NCBI RefSeq assembly: GCF_030463535.1
Contig: NC_132900.1
Location: 24,173,456-24,237,455 of the forward strand
DNA: 64,000 bases
Source of the DNA: Salminus brasiliensis
Lineage: Eukaryota; Chordata; Actinopteri; Characiformes; Bryconidae
Direction of reading: 5' to 3'
The notes below the pieces were generated by a model. The model was given only the letters and a program-made list of their open reading frames with translations, was not told the origin of the DNA and ran no database searches. The position numbers and the translations under genes were made by a program. Each line of letters opens with the position of its first letter. Position 1 is the first letter of the stretch. Positions 35,786 through 46,387 of this stretch are shown one piece after another.

Positions 35786-38700
35786 ATGACCGACTACGGA
35801 GAGGAGCAGCGGAACGAGCTGGAGGCGATAGAGTCCATTTATCCTGACTCGTTCACAGGTTAGATTGTACAGTTGTAATGTTCGTGTTAGCTAAGGCACA
35901 CTAGCTCTGCTGGCTCTCCCACTCTTCCCTACTGGAGTGCCAGACAAGCGGCTTGAGCTTTCGTAACCTGGTTAAGTTTGATATGTTGTTAAATATGAGT
36001 AGAGTATATTTTAAAACGTTATAAATACTAACAGGTTATTCCTATGACTGTTGTATGTAGCTAGCTAGCTGTAGGTAACGTAGTTGCCAGTGTTGTAGTA
36101 GCTGAAAAGTGATTGTTGAAATTTTCCGTTCCACCTTAACTGGTGCAGTGGTTCGTTAGCTAGCTAGCTACATGTAACTGCTGCACCATTTAAGGTGGAA
36201 CGGAAAATTCTAAAAAGAGCCTGTTAATGTGGCAGCTAACGATGAGACAGTTCTATCACGTTGTACGCTATTTATTCAGTTAATCGTTGTAAATGTTTTC
36301 TCCTCTCTCCAGTTCTCTCTGAAGAGCCCACAAGCTTCACAATCACAGTCACCTCAGACGCTGGAGAAAACGACGAGAGTAAGTCAATTGCCAAAGGTCC
36401 TGGTAACCGTCCTGACCTGCACATTTTCTACTTAAATTACTCCCTAAACCAACACATTTACCTGGTCCAGATCATAAGGTCGGGTTTATTTAGGAATTGT
36501 AGACTATATGTCGATATTACGTATCATGAAGTTTAACACTGTGTCCACCCACTGTCCGCTCTATTAGACACTCCTAGGTGTTCACACACTTCAGCAGCAC
36601 TGCTGTGTCAGATCCAGTCATACCAGCGTAACACACAAACACACCACCACCATGCCAGTGTCACTGCAGTGCTGAGCATGACCCACCACCCAAATAATAT
36701 CTGCTCTGTGGTTATATTGTGGGGTCCTGCCCATTGAAGAACAGTGTGAAAGTGGGATAACAAAGTATGCAGAGATACAGATGGGCTACAGTTTGCAGGG
36801 TGCCCCTTTCCTTTTTGTTATCTGTATTTCTGTCTCTCTCTCTCAGCGGTTCAGGTGACGTTAAAGTTCACCTATGTGGAAAAATACCCAGATGAGCTCC
36901 CACTTTGGGAGATCGATTCCCAAGAAAACCTTGAGGATTCGGACACGGAGGACATCCTGACGCTTTTAAAGCAACAGGTATGTTTTTCAAGCACATGAAC
37001 ATACATAACATGTGGCGTGATGATAAAGCTTCATCCAGTACCTTTGGGATGAGCTGTAGTGTCGAAACTAATCATCCAACATCAGTACCAGACCTCACTG
37101 ATGCTGAAATTCTCTTCACAGCAATGTTCCAACATCTAGCGTAACGCAGGGAGCAGTGGAGCTGCATTCTCTTGAGCTTAATAGACATAAACACATTTGT
37201 TCTATTACAGTTACAATGAGTTGGGTTTCTGTTGTTCTGTAGGCAGAAGAAAATCTGGGCATGGTCATGATCTTCACGCTGGTGACTGCTGTGCAGGAGA
37301 AACTTAACGAAATAGTCGACCAGATGAAGAGCAGAAGAGAAGAAGAGACTAGGAGGCGAGAGAGGGAGGCTGAAGAGGCAGAGAAAGTAAAGTTCTTACA
37401 GCTCTCCTCAATTAATGACCAAATGCACCAGAATGAAGGAGGATTATTTACTGCTTTGTTTATAATAGTAGTGGTATCAAATAATAAAAAAATGATAATG
37501 TGTAATGATACACATGTTTTTAGGTATGGTATGATTTCCTGTTCTGAGAAAGATTTGAGTCAATATTATTTTAGATACTAAAGTTGTGTTGATCCCATTG
37601 AGCTATTCAGTGCTGCCCTCTAACTAAATAACCCCCCAGAATAACAGCCTCTAAAACAGGGGTCATTAGAAGTCCAGCACAGGGTTCATCCGTTCTCACC
37701 CCTTTTTGGAAAGCTGCTTTCAGATTTATAGGTTTGATCATTGGTTGTAATAACACTAATACTAGTAATAACTGTTATTACTACTGTTATGAAATATATG
37801 AAATAAGTACACTTTAAGATATAATTCAATTCAACTTTGTCATTAAACTAGTACAGGGTTGTACATTATAACGGAAGATGTGCTGAGATAGTAGATAGTA
37901 GAAACACTAGTGCAAACACTAATTGCAGTCAGTATTTATTTATTGCATAAACAGTAACTGCAGGTTAGGGGTAGAATTTAAAGTGTAAACAGTTTCTCCA
38001 TCAGGTAAGAAAAAATGAAATGGTGTGGTTAGTTTTTGAGCCACTAGTTAAATCTAGGACTTAATCTTTCTATTTCTCCTTTCAGCAGGCCTTCCAGGGA
38101 ACTGTGGTCACGATAGAGAATTTCCTGTCATGGAAGGCGCAATTCGAGCAGGAGATGGCGGAACTGAAGAGGAAAAAACAGAAGGAGGAGGAGCAGTCTG
38201 GAAAGAATAAACTCACAGGTAATCCACTCTATTTTACGTAACTACTTTCAGTACTTTAGAACTAGTTTGATTGTTTACAGTCCTATCAGAATATTATGAC
38301 CACCTCTGGTTTGGAATGGCAAATAAAAAAAGCATTGGAAAATGTCAGAATCTTTGTGACATCTTCTTAATATCCAGAATGAATGTCTAACATTTAATGT
38401 CCAGAAATAAAGCTATATGAAGTTAAAATTCATTTGTTTTGTTTGTTTTTTACTATAAACACATTTGACTTTAGCTTTGTTAAAAAAAAACCCTTCTATT
38501 CCACCCCATATAAGTTGTTATTAAATAATATAACTGTTTACTAATAATAGCTAATTGATTAAGTAATTAGTGAGTCAAGAGTATGAACTGTAACCTGTTT
38601 TGTTCTGTTGCAGGAAAGCAGCTGTTTGAGAGGGATCATAACCTTGACACCTCAGATATCCAGTTTCTGGAGGACGGTGAGGGGCTTCAGCATTTTATCA

Positions 38701-39108
38701 GGGAACATGGAGTTAAATGTTAAAAATGGAGCTATGAGACATTAGCATGGTGCTAACTGATATTCTTTAGCCCATGTTTATAGAGAAGTGAGTTGTACCG
38801 TGATAAACACAAACAAGTCTATAAGAGATTACACCTGAACACCTCCATCTGGTTTGTAGTGTATATGATTGTTAGCAACATTTGCTTTATAGCTTCAGTT
38901 ATTAAATTAAATTTGATCTTTCAACAAACTGTCACTTTAAGGCCACTGTACAGAGATGCTGGTGGTAAATCTGGTTGTGTGTTGTCCACTTGCAGGTGGG
39001 AACAGTGTGGAAGTGGACGAGTCTCTCTTCCAGGACATGGATGATTTGGACCTGGATGAAGATGATCCTGATTTTGACCCACTGGACCTGGGCAGTGATG
39101 AGGACTAA
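35786..39108 (+). CDS. rwdd1: RWDD1, RWD domain-containing protein 1
   Basis: RWDD1 is the vertebrate relative of yeast Gir2. It binds DRG GTPase complexes through DFRP2 and its RWD domain resembles that of GCN2. Seven exons join in frame into 240 aa (human 243): 35786-35858, 36313-36378, 36847-36977, 37243-37386, 38086-38218, 38614-38676 and 38996-39108. The RWD domain covers about residues 1-115, with the YPDEL hallmark near residue 60 and a NELEAIESIYPDSF start nearly identical to human. A charged coiled-coil follows (KSRREEETRRREREAEEAEK), then KNKLTGKQLFE, DTSDIQFLEDG and a very acidic tail ending DLGSDED. The start codon is the family start, MTDYGEEQRNELEA. A palindromic MITE sits in intron 1. 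The gene converges on ZUP1. Confidence 0.97.
36119..36210. mobile_element. Palindromic MITE, copy 1
   Basis: Arms 36121-36138 (attttccgttccacctta) and 36191-36208 are perfect inverted repeats of 18 bp, extending imperfectly through 'gtgcag'. The centre is TAGCTAGCTAGC-rich. It lies in RWDD1 intron 1, about 260 bp after exon 1. Same family as 45871-46011. Confidence 0.85.
36541..36765 (+). repeat. Interspersed repeat (CCACCACCATGCCAGTGTC type)
   Basis: Contains 'accaccaccatgccagtg', 'gcagtgctgagcatgaccca', 'gcccattgaagaacag' and 'taacaaagtatgcagagata'. This block order is common in ostariophysan fish genomes as I remember them; I cannot assign its class. In RWDD1 intron 2. Confidence 0.6.
37005..37190 (+). 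mobile_element. Tc1-derived non-autonomous element, copy C
   Basis: Shares 'gataaagcttcatccagtac', 'ctttgggatgagc', 'gacctcactgatgct' and 'ttccaacatctagc' with copies A and B. In RWDD1 intron 3, close to the exon at 37243. Confidence 0.55.
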
Positions 39109-39781
39109 ATTGGTCAAAAGGGCCAGGCTGGGAGTGGACACAAATGACTGTTCAGACTCCAGGCTCACCCTGCTCTCATAAACTGTTTTTCCAGGCTGCT
39201 GCCTATATTACCAAAACTGTTGATTTTTATTTTTTTTCATTTCTACCATAATGTCATTAAATCCCATCAGTTGAGTTGGCGTTGCTTGGCTGGCTTTTCA
39301 CATTGTTTCGGTTTATTTTGATATGCTCACAGCAGCCACTAATATTTGAAATGAGAATACAGCTGGGAGTGATTTTACTGTTATCTGAATTCTGAACACA
39401 GCTAATCCCCTGCCAAAAGAATTAAGTTGTATTAAAACAATTTGCCAAAAAAATTAAGTTTCAGGATTGCTGGACTGTATAGAAAATGCTCCTGAAAACA
39501 CATTGCTGATTAAGCCTATAGCAACTTAGCCCTGTATATTCTAAATTATTCAGCATACATAGGCCTGTCACAATTAATTTAATGTTTTGTACAATATATA
39601 CATAGCCTCAACCATTTTTGCTGATAAACAAAAGTTTAGACAGCTGTTTAATGACCATTGCATCAGTAATGGCTTCTTCATACATAAGATGGTGTAGCTA
39701 ATGGGGTTGTTTTGGGGTTTTTTTTTTGTACCGATTCTGAATTATTTATCTAAAGATTGCGTGCTTTAAATATAGCATTGC

Positions 39782-39787
39782 AATAAA
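39782..39787 (+). terminator. rwdd1: Probable RWDD1 poly(A) signal
   Basis: AATAAA in sense, about 675 bp after the RWDD1 stop. It lies about 50 bp from the opposing ZUP1 signal. Confidence 0.65.
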
Positions 39788-39831
39788 CTTTTTGCAAATT
39801 AAGCATATGATGCAAAGTATAAAAAAAATCA

Positions 39832-39837
39832 TTTATT
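39832..39837 (-). terminator. zup1: Probable ZUP1 poly(A) signal
   Basis: TTTATT on the plus strand, i.e. AATAAA for ZUP1, about 110 bp past its stop codon. Confidence 0.65.
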
Positions 39838-39946
39838 AGCTTAGGAAAGAAATAAAACACACACAACAAATATTTCCCAACCAGTAAATCACAGCATGTT
39901 TCACTAAGATTCCAGACTAGCAGCATTTCAGTTTGAAGCAGGAACG

Positions 39947-42900
39947 TCAGGGAATTCTGTCAGAATGCAATGTCCTGGAGTTCAGAATACGGTTCTGGGA
40001 GGGGGAAATACATGGAACACCACACTGAGTTAACAAGTCAAACAGTACTTTGTACTGATCACAACTACCATAGACATGATGGCTAATAAGATGTTTAATT
40101 AAACTAAATGTTACATCACTATAGTGTGCATATAAACATAAATTGGCCAAATAAGAAACTAAAGTCTAAAGATAAATTGAATAGGCAGAATGTTCCATGT
40201 AATTAATAAGTAATATATTACAGCTACACTAAGCTTACACTGCATGAAAGTGCCTCTGCTACTAAACTCGAACATGGTTATATAATGATACCAACCACTC
40301 AAACTGGAGCCAAAATTCACCAGACCCTTACCCTTTTCTCCTCCAGAGTTAACACCCCTTCCGCCACCACCACCTGGTACTGTGTGTGTTTTAGGTGGCC
40401 AGAGAATTTGCGCATGCGGCTGATTGAAGCTGCAGCAGTGTTGGAATTCAGCAGCTTCTTCATCTCCCCTGAAGGACAGCCTGGATCCAACAACAGCACA
40501 CATACACTCCCATTCTTCCGCTCTTCCACTCCCACAATGGTGCGACTGTGACCTGGGTGCAGGGGTGGAGCTTTGGTTTTAGACGAACAGTGGAACATTA
40601 TGAAGTTGGATTTGTTTAGGTTTTAAATAATTATTTGAATTAATCTTCAGAATTCACTGTGAGATAATTCAGACAGTAATGGGACATTTTTTCTCATCAC
40701 GCAACAATGGAATGGAGTGTAGATAATGGATACAGGTTTAACCATAGAACAGAACAATGTAACAAAGGAAATGGATAAAGAATAACCATGAGCACAAGTA
40801 TCCAGGCATATTTTAATGGATCAGGTATTGGCTATTTTAAGCCAGATCCCATTTCAATGCTTTATTTTTACCACTCTAATCCTTCAGAGCCCCCTCCTGT
40901 GTCTACGGTCCATAAACAGACATTTCCAGACAACCCTTCTCAAAGTAGTGAGAAGAACGGAAAACTGTGGTTCTAGTGCTTGGACTACGTTTGAGCCACT
41001 TTGATCCACTGCAGCTGTACCTTGGTGTTGCAGGTAGATGGGTGGTAGATTGGTCTTCACGACTCTTGGTGGCAGTCTAGCACCCCTGCTGGAGTGGTGG
41101 GAGAAATAGTTTTTCACCCACTCAAAAAGTCTGGGGTGTGTGTTTCCTGGGCCGGTGGGCTGGTGGAAATCCACAATGCGGGCTCTGAGGAGACAACCAA
41201 ACTTTTCAACTTCGACAAAACACAAACAGCTAAGAACAGCAGTGCTTAGACCAGTGTTTCTCAACCCTGGTCTTGGAGGCACCCTGCCCTGCACACAATT
41301 ACTGGTTTCCCTGCTTTAACACTCCCACTGGAAATTCTAAAAGAGCTTGTTAATTAACTAATTAGTAGAATCAGCTGTACTGGGAGAAGGGAAAGCAATA
41401 AATGTGCAGGGCTAGGTGCATCCAGGACTCAGGTTTAGAAACACCGTTTTAGACCAGTGGTCTACAATCCCCTTTTTCTTTTTGCAAATTCCAGCTCCAT
41501 CCCAAATCTAACACACCCTATTCAGTCAATCAAGATCAATCCTAAATTGAGGATTGCATACCTGACTCTGTGAGCAGTGAGAACGCTGTAGATTTCAGTG
41601 GCTCCGATCCAGGCTCGGGTGCCCTTCAATTTCCTATTGAAGTGGGACGCCCCTTGGGGGTCAATGCCCTCAGCCCAGGCTGCCTCAATCAGAGCCTGCA
41701 CTTGTGGGATACTGGGAATTGAGCCTAAAACAGGGAGTCAAAAACACAGTGAACAACTATTACAGAATTACCAACATTACTATTAATAAAGGTAGGAGCT
41801 TTTAAACTATATATCTGATTTAAACAGAAGGACAATGAGAATTCCTGTTTTAGCAGACTAGACCAACAGTCTGAGCATGAGAAAGGGTGCTACAGCAATG
41901 AAAGAACAGAGTGTACCTGGTAGTGTGTGTAATGCAGTGTACTCCTCTGTCCTCTGCAGAGCTGACAGAAGCATCTGAAAGTTTCTGTAGCCACAGCCCC
42001 AGCCCTTGTCTCCGTCCGAGCTGGAGTAGTGGTCAGTTTCTGCACACAGCCACACGTGGACGGTGTCACGAGCCTCACGCTGATAAAAGTCATACAGCGC
42101 CTCTAACACACCTGATATACAATAACACACACCATGTTAGCACCATTGTAATCAGTGGGGTACCTGATTAGTTACATTTGCCCTATAGCTCCAGTATAAT
42201 ACCAAAGAAGCAAACTTCAGACACCAAACAGCCTGACTACATTTGGGGTAAATGTTGGAAATTGTGGAACTGGGACATATGAACAAATTCTTTTGTCAAT
42301 CCACTCTACTACACTGACCAGCAGTTCTGCTGCGTCCATCATCTACTCCTGAAGCCAGTGACTCCATCATTTCCGCTCGTTTCCTGTGAAACTCTGCAGG
42401 ATTCATCTGACCTCGGCTCACGGCTCGCTCCATATTCCGCTCCATCTGCCTGCGATAGCCACCACTGTTGTCCAGCCCAAACACCTTCTGCACGGATTAT
42501 GGGGTCATCAGGTGTCGGTTTCAGAAGTTCACACAGGGGGTTTCATATATGCGCTTCATATACGGTATCCGTGGCCCTGTCTGCATGGAGCTGCAATGTT
42601 ATTTGTATTCATGTGTTATACAGTTTACCTGCAGCTGTTTGAAGTCTTCTTTCTCCCTTTCGGCCTCTTCTGCCTTCCTCTTCTTCTCGTCTTCCTCCTG
42701 GAGCTGCCTGGCCAACCTCAAGTCTCCAGACAGGTCCCCTGTAAAGAAAAGAAAAAAATATATTATACCTATATTATAGGCTTGAGAAGTAATACAAGAG
42801 CTAAATTTGACTGCAATTTCTATTGGTTTGAAATATTCTCACTCTTTATTGAGAAATTATAGTACAACTACACATCAATAGCAGGGTTGGGATGTCACAA

Positions 42901-44194
42901 ATGAACATGTGTCTACTATCTAATACACATTCTCTAATCATAATGATCATTATATGATCCATATGTGATTTATACACTTTTGCTGTTACTGCAACTCTAA
43001 CATTTCCTTGTTTTAACTTATGTAAAAAAAAAAGTGATGACAGTGTGCATTTGTGTGTACCTGCAGCAGCGGCTGTGCCGTAGTCCAGATGCAGCTCCAC
43101 ATGCTCCTGCAGTGAGTTGTTGTCCACACAGGCCACAGAACATAGTGGACACTCATACAGCGGTAAACCTGCCAGTTCAACATAAAAGAGTTTAGACATG
43201 GCATAGATGGGGTTTGATTTAAGATGCATGATGTACTGCTGAATTAGACACAGTATATTATCTTTACTTACCCAATTTCTCATTTCTTGCTGATGAACAC
43301 GCCTGCCCTGATGATGGCCCTGCTTCGGGAACAGCACCTGAAAACAACATAACAGCACATACACATTAAATATACTGAAAACAGAGTCAAATTCCATGAC
43401 ATCTTTCCCATCTGCTGCCTCAGTTTTCAGTGTTAGCAGTATAAAATACCTTCAGATGCAGATACAGCCTGGTCCTGGAGATGCAGCTCGACATGTTCTT
43501 GAAGAATAAAGCAGTCACTGCAGACCAGACTGCAAAACGGACAGGAAAACATCCTCTCTGCAACAAAATAACCACAAATAACCAAACACATCCAGACAAA
43601 AGCCACTATTTCACTATGTTATCTTTTAGAGCTGTGACAAACACCTTTCTTGGGGGAAGACAGGCGCTTCTGCTTGGATTTGCGATGATTTGCTGCGTAT
43701 TCCTCAGTGTGCTTAGGGTGGACGCTGGGTGCTTTCGCAGATTCTGTGAGGTTCTTTAACATGTTCGGTATGGTCGCTGCAGGAGGTGAGGATTTGGTCG
43801 TGGATGGGGCTCCTTGACCTTGAGTGAGCGCAATTCCTGCACTGGGAGCAGCTGTCCTGTTAGCCATTGCAAAAGTGTCCTGACCTGAAGGCTGATGGGA
43901 AGCTGGAATCCTCCAGGAGTTACAAAGAACTGGCGAATTTTCCACTGTCCATTTAGCGTCATCTGTTCTAGAGGGGTCTGGCACCCAGTCTGCTAAAGAC
44001 TTTGCAGTGGGTGTGCGCTGAAGAACCATCTCTGTGTGCGCAGTGCTAATGTGGAAGTTCAGCTCATCGTAGGAGACTCCAGACAGTGAGCAAAATGGAC
44101 AGCTCATCTCATTTTCCAGATGGCTCAGGAGAAGGTGGGTTCTCATGTCCGATTCGGACGCGAGTTCTTGGCAGCAGATGTCGCACACAGGCAT
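39947..44194 (-). CDS. zup1: ZUP1, K63-specific ubiquitin peptidase with zinc fingers
   Basis: ZUP1 (ZUFSP, peptidase family C78) cleaves long K63-linked ubiquitin chains and acts in genome stability. Eleven coding exons join in frame into 633 aa: 43645-44194, 43450-43557, 43272-43337, 43061-43168, 42629-42738, 42319-42487, 41917-42111, 41562-41724, 41021-41184, 40332-40552 and 39947-39994. Four C2H2-like fingers are visible near residues 4-25, 32-53, 189-209 and 248-268. A ubiquitin-binding helix follows (LARQLQEEDEKKRK, in the exon at 42629). The catalytic domain has the nucleophile in GDKGWGCGYRNF (C410), the histidine in QHQGHSRTIVG (H546) and the aspartate in LLLDPG (D567). The C-terminus ends in RIP (human KIP). 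The protein is about 55 residues longer than human, mostly in the low-complexity linker after finger 2. A non-coding first exon ends at 45349 (donor gtaagt). Head-to-head with KPNA5. Confidence 0.95.
41238..41475. mobile_element. Imperfectly palindromic MITE ('gtgtttctcaaccctggt' type)
   Basis: Left end 'agaccagtgtttctcaaccc' and right end 'caggtttagaaacaccg...agaccagtggtct' are inverted copies. The interior has 'cctgccctgcacac' and 'ttccctgctttaacac'. This family is frequent in fish genomes. In the ZUP1 intron 41185-41561. Confidence 0.65.
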
Positions 44195-44379
44195 GGCAGG
44201 ACAACTTCTGTCAGTGGAGAAAGTAATAAACAGAAAAAGGCTCAGTGACTCAGCAAGTCGTGTTTCCGAAGTATCCCAAAACAGAAGTGTCACAATACCA
44301 GAACTGTGATTTTGTAACGAGGCAGGGGCAGTATAACAATAACATCAAACTATAGTATATAAAAAACTACTGTTTCTTG

Positions 44380-45110
44380 GATCATTATCTTGTTGCAGAA
44401 GCAAATCTCTTTTCAGCTTCAGCCTTTAAAAAAATGCTTTGACATTTGTGTCCAGGATTTGCTGGTATTTTGTGGAACCCATTCTTCCCTCCACTTGTGC
44501 AGAATTTAAATGACACTAGCAGCAACACAACCCCAAAGCAACCCATGCTTCACAGTTGACAAGGTGTTCTTTTCATGAAATTGTTCAGTTTCTTCTTTTT
44601 TCTCCAGACAGATTCGTTGTGTTGACCTCATCCGTTCACAGAACTCTTTTGGCTTCTATAGATGTTCTGCAGCATGCTTTAAACATTACGTTTTGTGACA
44701 GGCAAGCTTTCCTTCTTTCTTCCATAAAGATCATTGTGGCAGCAATGCTGCAGTGAAACAGTCCACCAACACTCTTCACTCAGCTAAATCTTAACCTCCA
44801 AGCAGGTTCTTGGCTTTTGGTTCTTTTATTTGACAGTTTTACTAGCTTACGAGCAGTTATGTCAAGACGTTTTCCTGATCTTCCAGACCTCTATAGTTCA
44901 CCTGAATCGTCATTTCCTAACGTTTTCAGATATTTAGAAAGTTGATTAGAGGAGCCCATGGTTGCTAAGTGTTAACACAAAGTTTGAAGAGTTAATGAAC
45001 GTATAAAGCTTCAAATTTGGATTCAGCTGCCAGTTTCTAATTACGACTGGTGACACCTCACCTTTGTCTTGTCCAAAGACTCTTTACAAAGCACTTTACC
45101 TCTCCAAAGT
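44380..45110 (-). mobile_element. Tc1-like transposon remnant in ZUP1 intron 1
   Basis: Blocks such as 'caaggtgttcttttcatgaa', 'tggcttctatagatgttctgc' and 'gactggtgacacctcacctt' match the antisense of a widespread fish Tc1-like family. The transposase is reduced to fragments. It lies between the ZUP1 non-coding exon and the first coding exon. Confidence 0.55.
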
Positions 45111-45348
45111 AACAAAAAGCGCAATAGATACTGACACATGCAGGTCCAAGTGCTAAAAGTCCCAAAATATGTAGCTTTTTAATCAAACGAAGCTGTTTTA
45201 GAGACTGAAAATGTTTGTTTACATCCACCGACAAAGGCTGAATGAATGAGCTAGCTAGTGCTACAGCATTACGTTCCTATGCACACATTCAGAGATGCCT
45301 TAAACCACAAATAAACCTCCAGCATATCTAAATCGTGTCAATACTTAC

Positions 45349-45600
45349 TCGATTATATTTGCAGGCGAGATTTTTGCAGCCGCTCTCGTTTCACGAAACT
45401 AAACTCTTTTTTATTTTCGTTTTCCACGCCTGACCTGCCGGAATCATCGCGGGAAGTGACGCGCTTCTCGTCCGTAACCTGTGGACGCCATATTGCCCTC
45501 CTCAGCCGGAGTGAATCGGGAAGGAGGCGAGAGGAAAGGAATAACGAATAAAATATAAAAAGCAACACAACGCGCAGGATTGGAGGCTTAAAGTAAACAG
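45349..45600. promoter_or_regulatory. Bidirectional ZUP1/KPNA5 promoter with non-coding first exons
   Basis: A minus-strand donor (GA|gtaagt, exon edge 45349) and a plus-strand donor (AAACAG|gtgaga, exon edge 45600) face away from each other 252 bp apart. They bracket a CpG-bearing core. The core has an ETS-like GGGAAGTG (about 45450-45457) and a YY1-like element GACGCCATATT (45484-45494, ATGGCGTC on the minus strand). No TATA box is evident. Exact start sites cannot be read from the sequence. Confidence 0.7.
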
Positions 45601-45870
45601 GTGAGACTCCTCTACTGGCTGAGGTGGCTTTAGGATCGGCGAGTGGGTGGTTTAAGGGTTTAATCCCACTGAGAATGGAGGGCACTGGCGGAGTGACGTA
45701 GCTAGCAAGCAAAGCGGGTGTATTTGGGTTGCGAAACCGGGGGAAAACAGATAAATGTCTGTGTTTTTTGCGGTGTAAAACACCGTGTTCACAGTCGATT
45801 TGTTTGGCTTGTCCTTCTCACCCACCTACATCTGATTTGAGGGGTGTTTGAAGCTCCAAAAAGGCTGGAG

Positions 45871-46011
45871 TTGCCTTCTTAGTCGAATTGTCCGTTCCAC
45901 CTTAAATAGTGCAGCAGTTAGCCAGCTACATCTTGCAGGCGCTACAATGTAGCTAGCTAGCTAACTGCTGCACGGGTTAAGGTGGAGCAGAAAATTCCAT
46001 TAAGAAGGCAA
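45871..46011. mobile_element. Palindromic MITE, copy 2
   Basis: Arms of about 52 bp (45871-45922 and 45960-46011) are inverted copies: 'ttgccttctta', 'ccgttccacctta' and 'gtgcagcagttagc'. The centre is CTAGCTAGCTAG. In the KPNA5 5' UTR intron, about 270 bp after non-coding exon 1. Same family as 36119-36210. Confidence 0.88.
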
Positions 46012-46387
46012 ATTTCATCTTCGTGTTGCCCCACTTGATGACAAACCAGCTGTTAGTAGCTCATTTTTAGAAAAAAAATCAAACTCATATGAGCATTTGG
46101 CCAGACCCAGATTAGCCCTAAATCTAGTAAGAACAGGTTTTAATGGATGACAATCTAGTTTTGTTGGCATAGCAAGAGCGGTTTGGTTCAGTACTAGTGC
46201 CGGTATACCGATCCTGATACTGGCATGCTGTTAGCGGTACCCGGTATGATGCTGTTCTATCCTTAATGTAATAACTAACGTGGTATTAGTCCTGTTTAAT
46301 TGATCTGTATAAGAAACACTGAATAAAAAGTACTAAATAGATTTTCATGCAATTCTGATTGTCTTTTCCACTGTGATCGCAGACAAA

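Noticed and set aside
40332-40552. ZUP1 ending at the in-frame stop just after 40332 (EEKRVRVW)
   Set aside because: A gtaagg donor lies at the end of EEKR, and a 48-nt exon at 39947-39994 continues in phase and ends in RIP, like the mammalian C-terminus.
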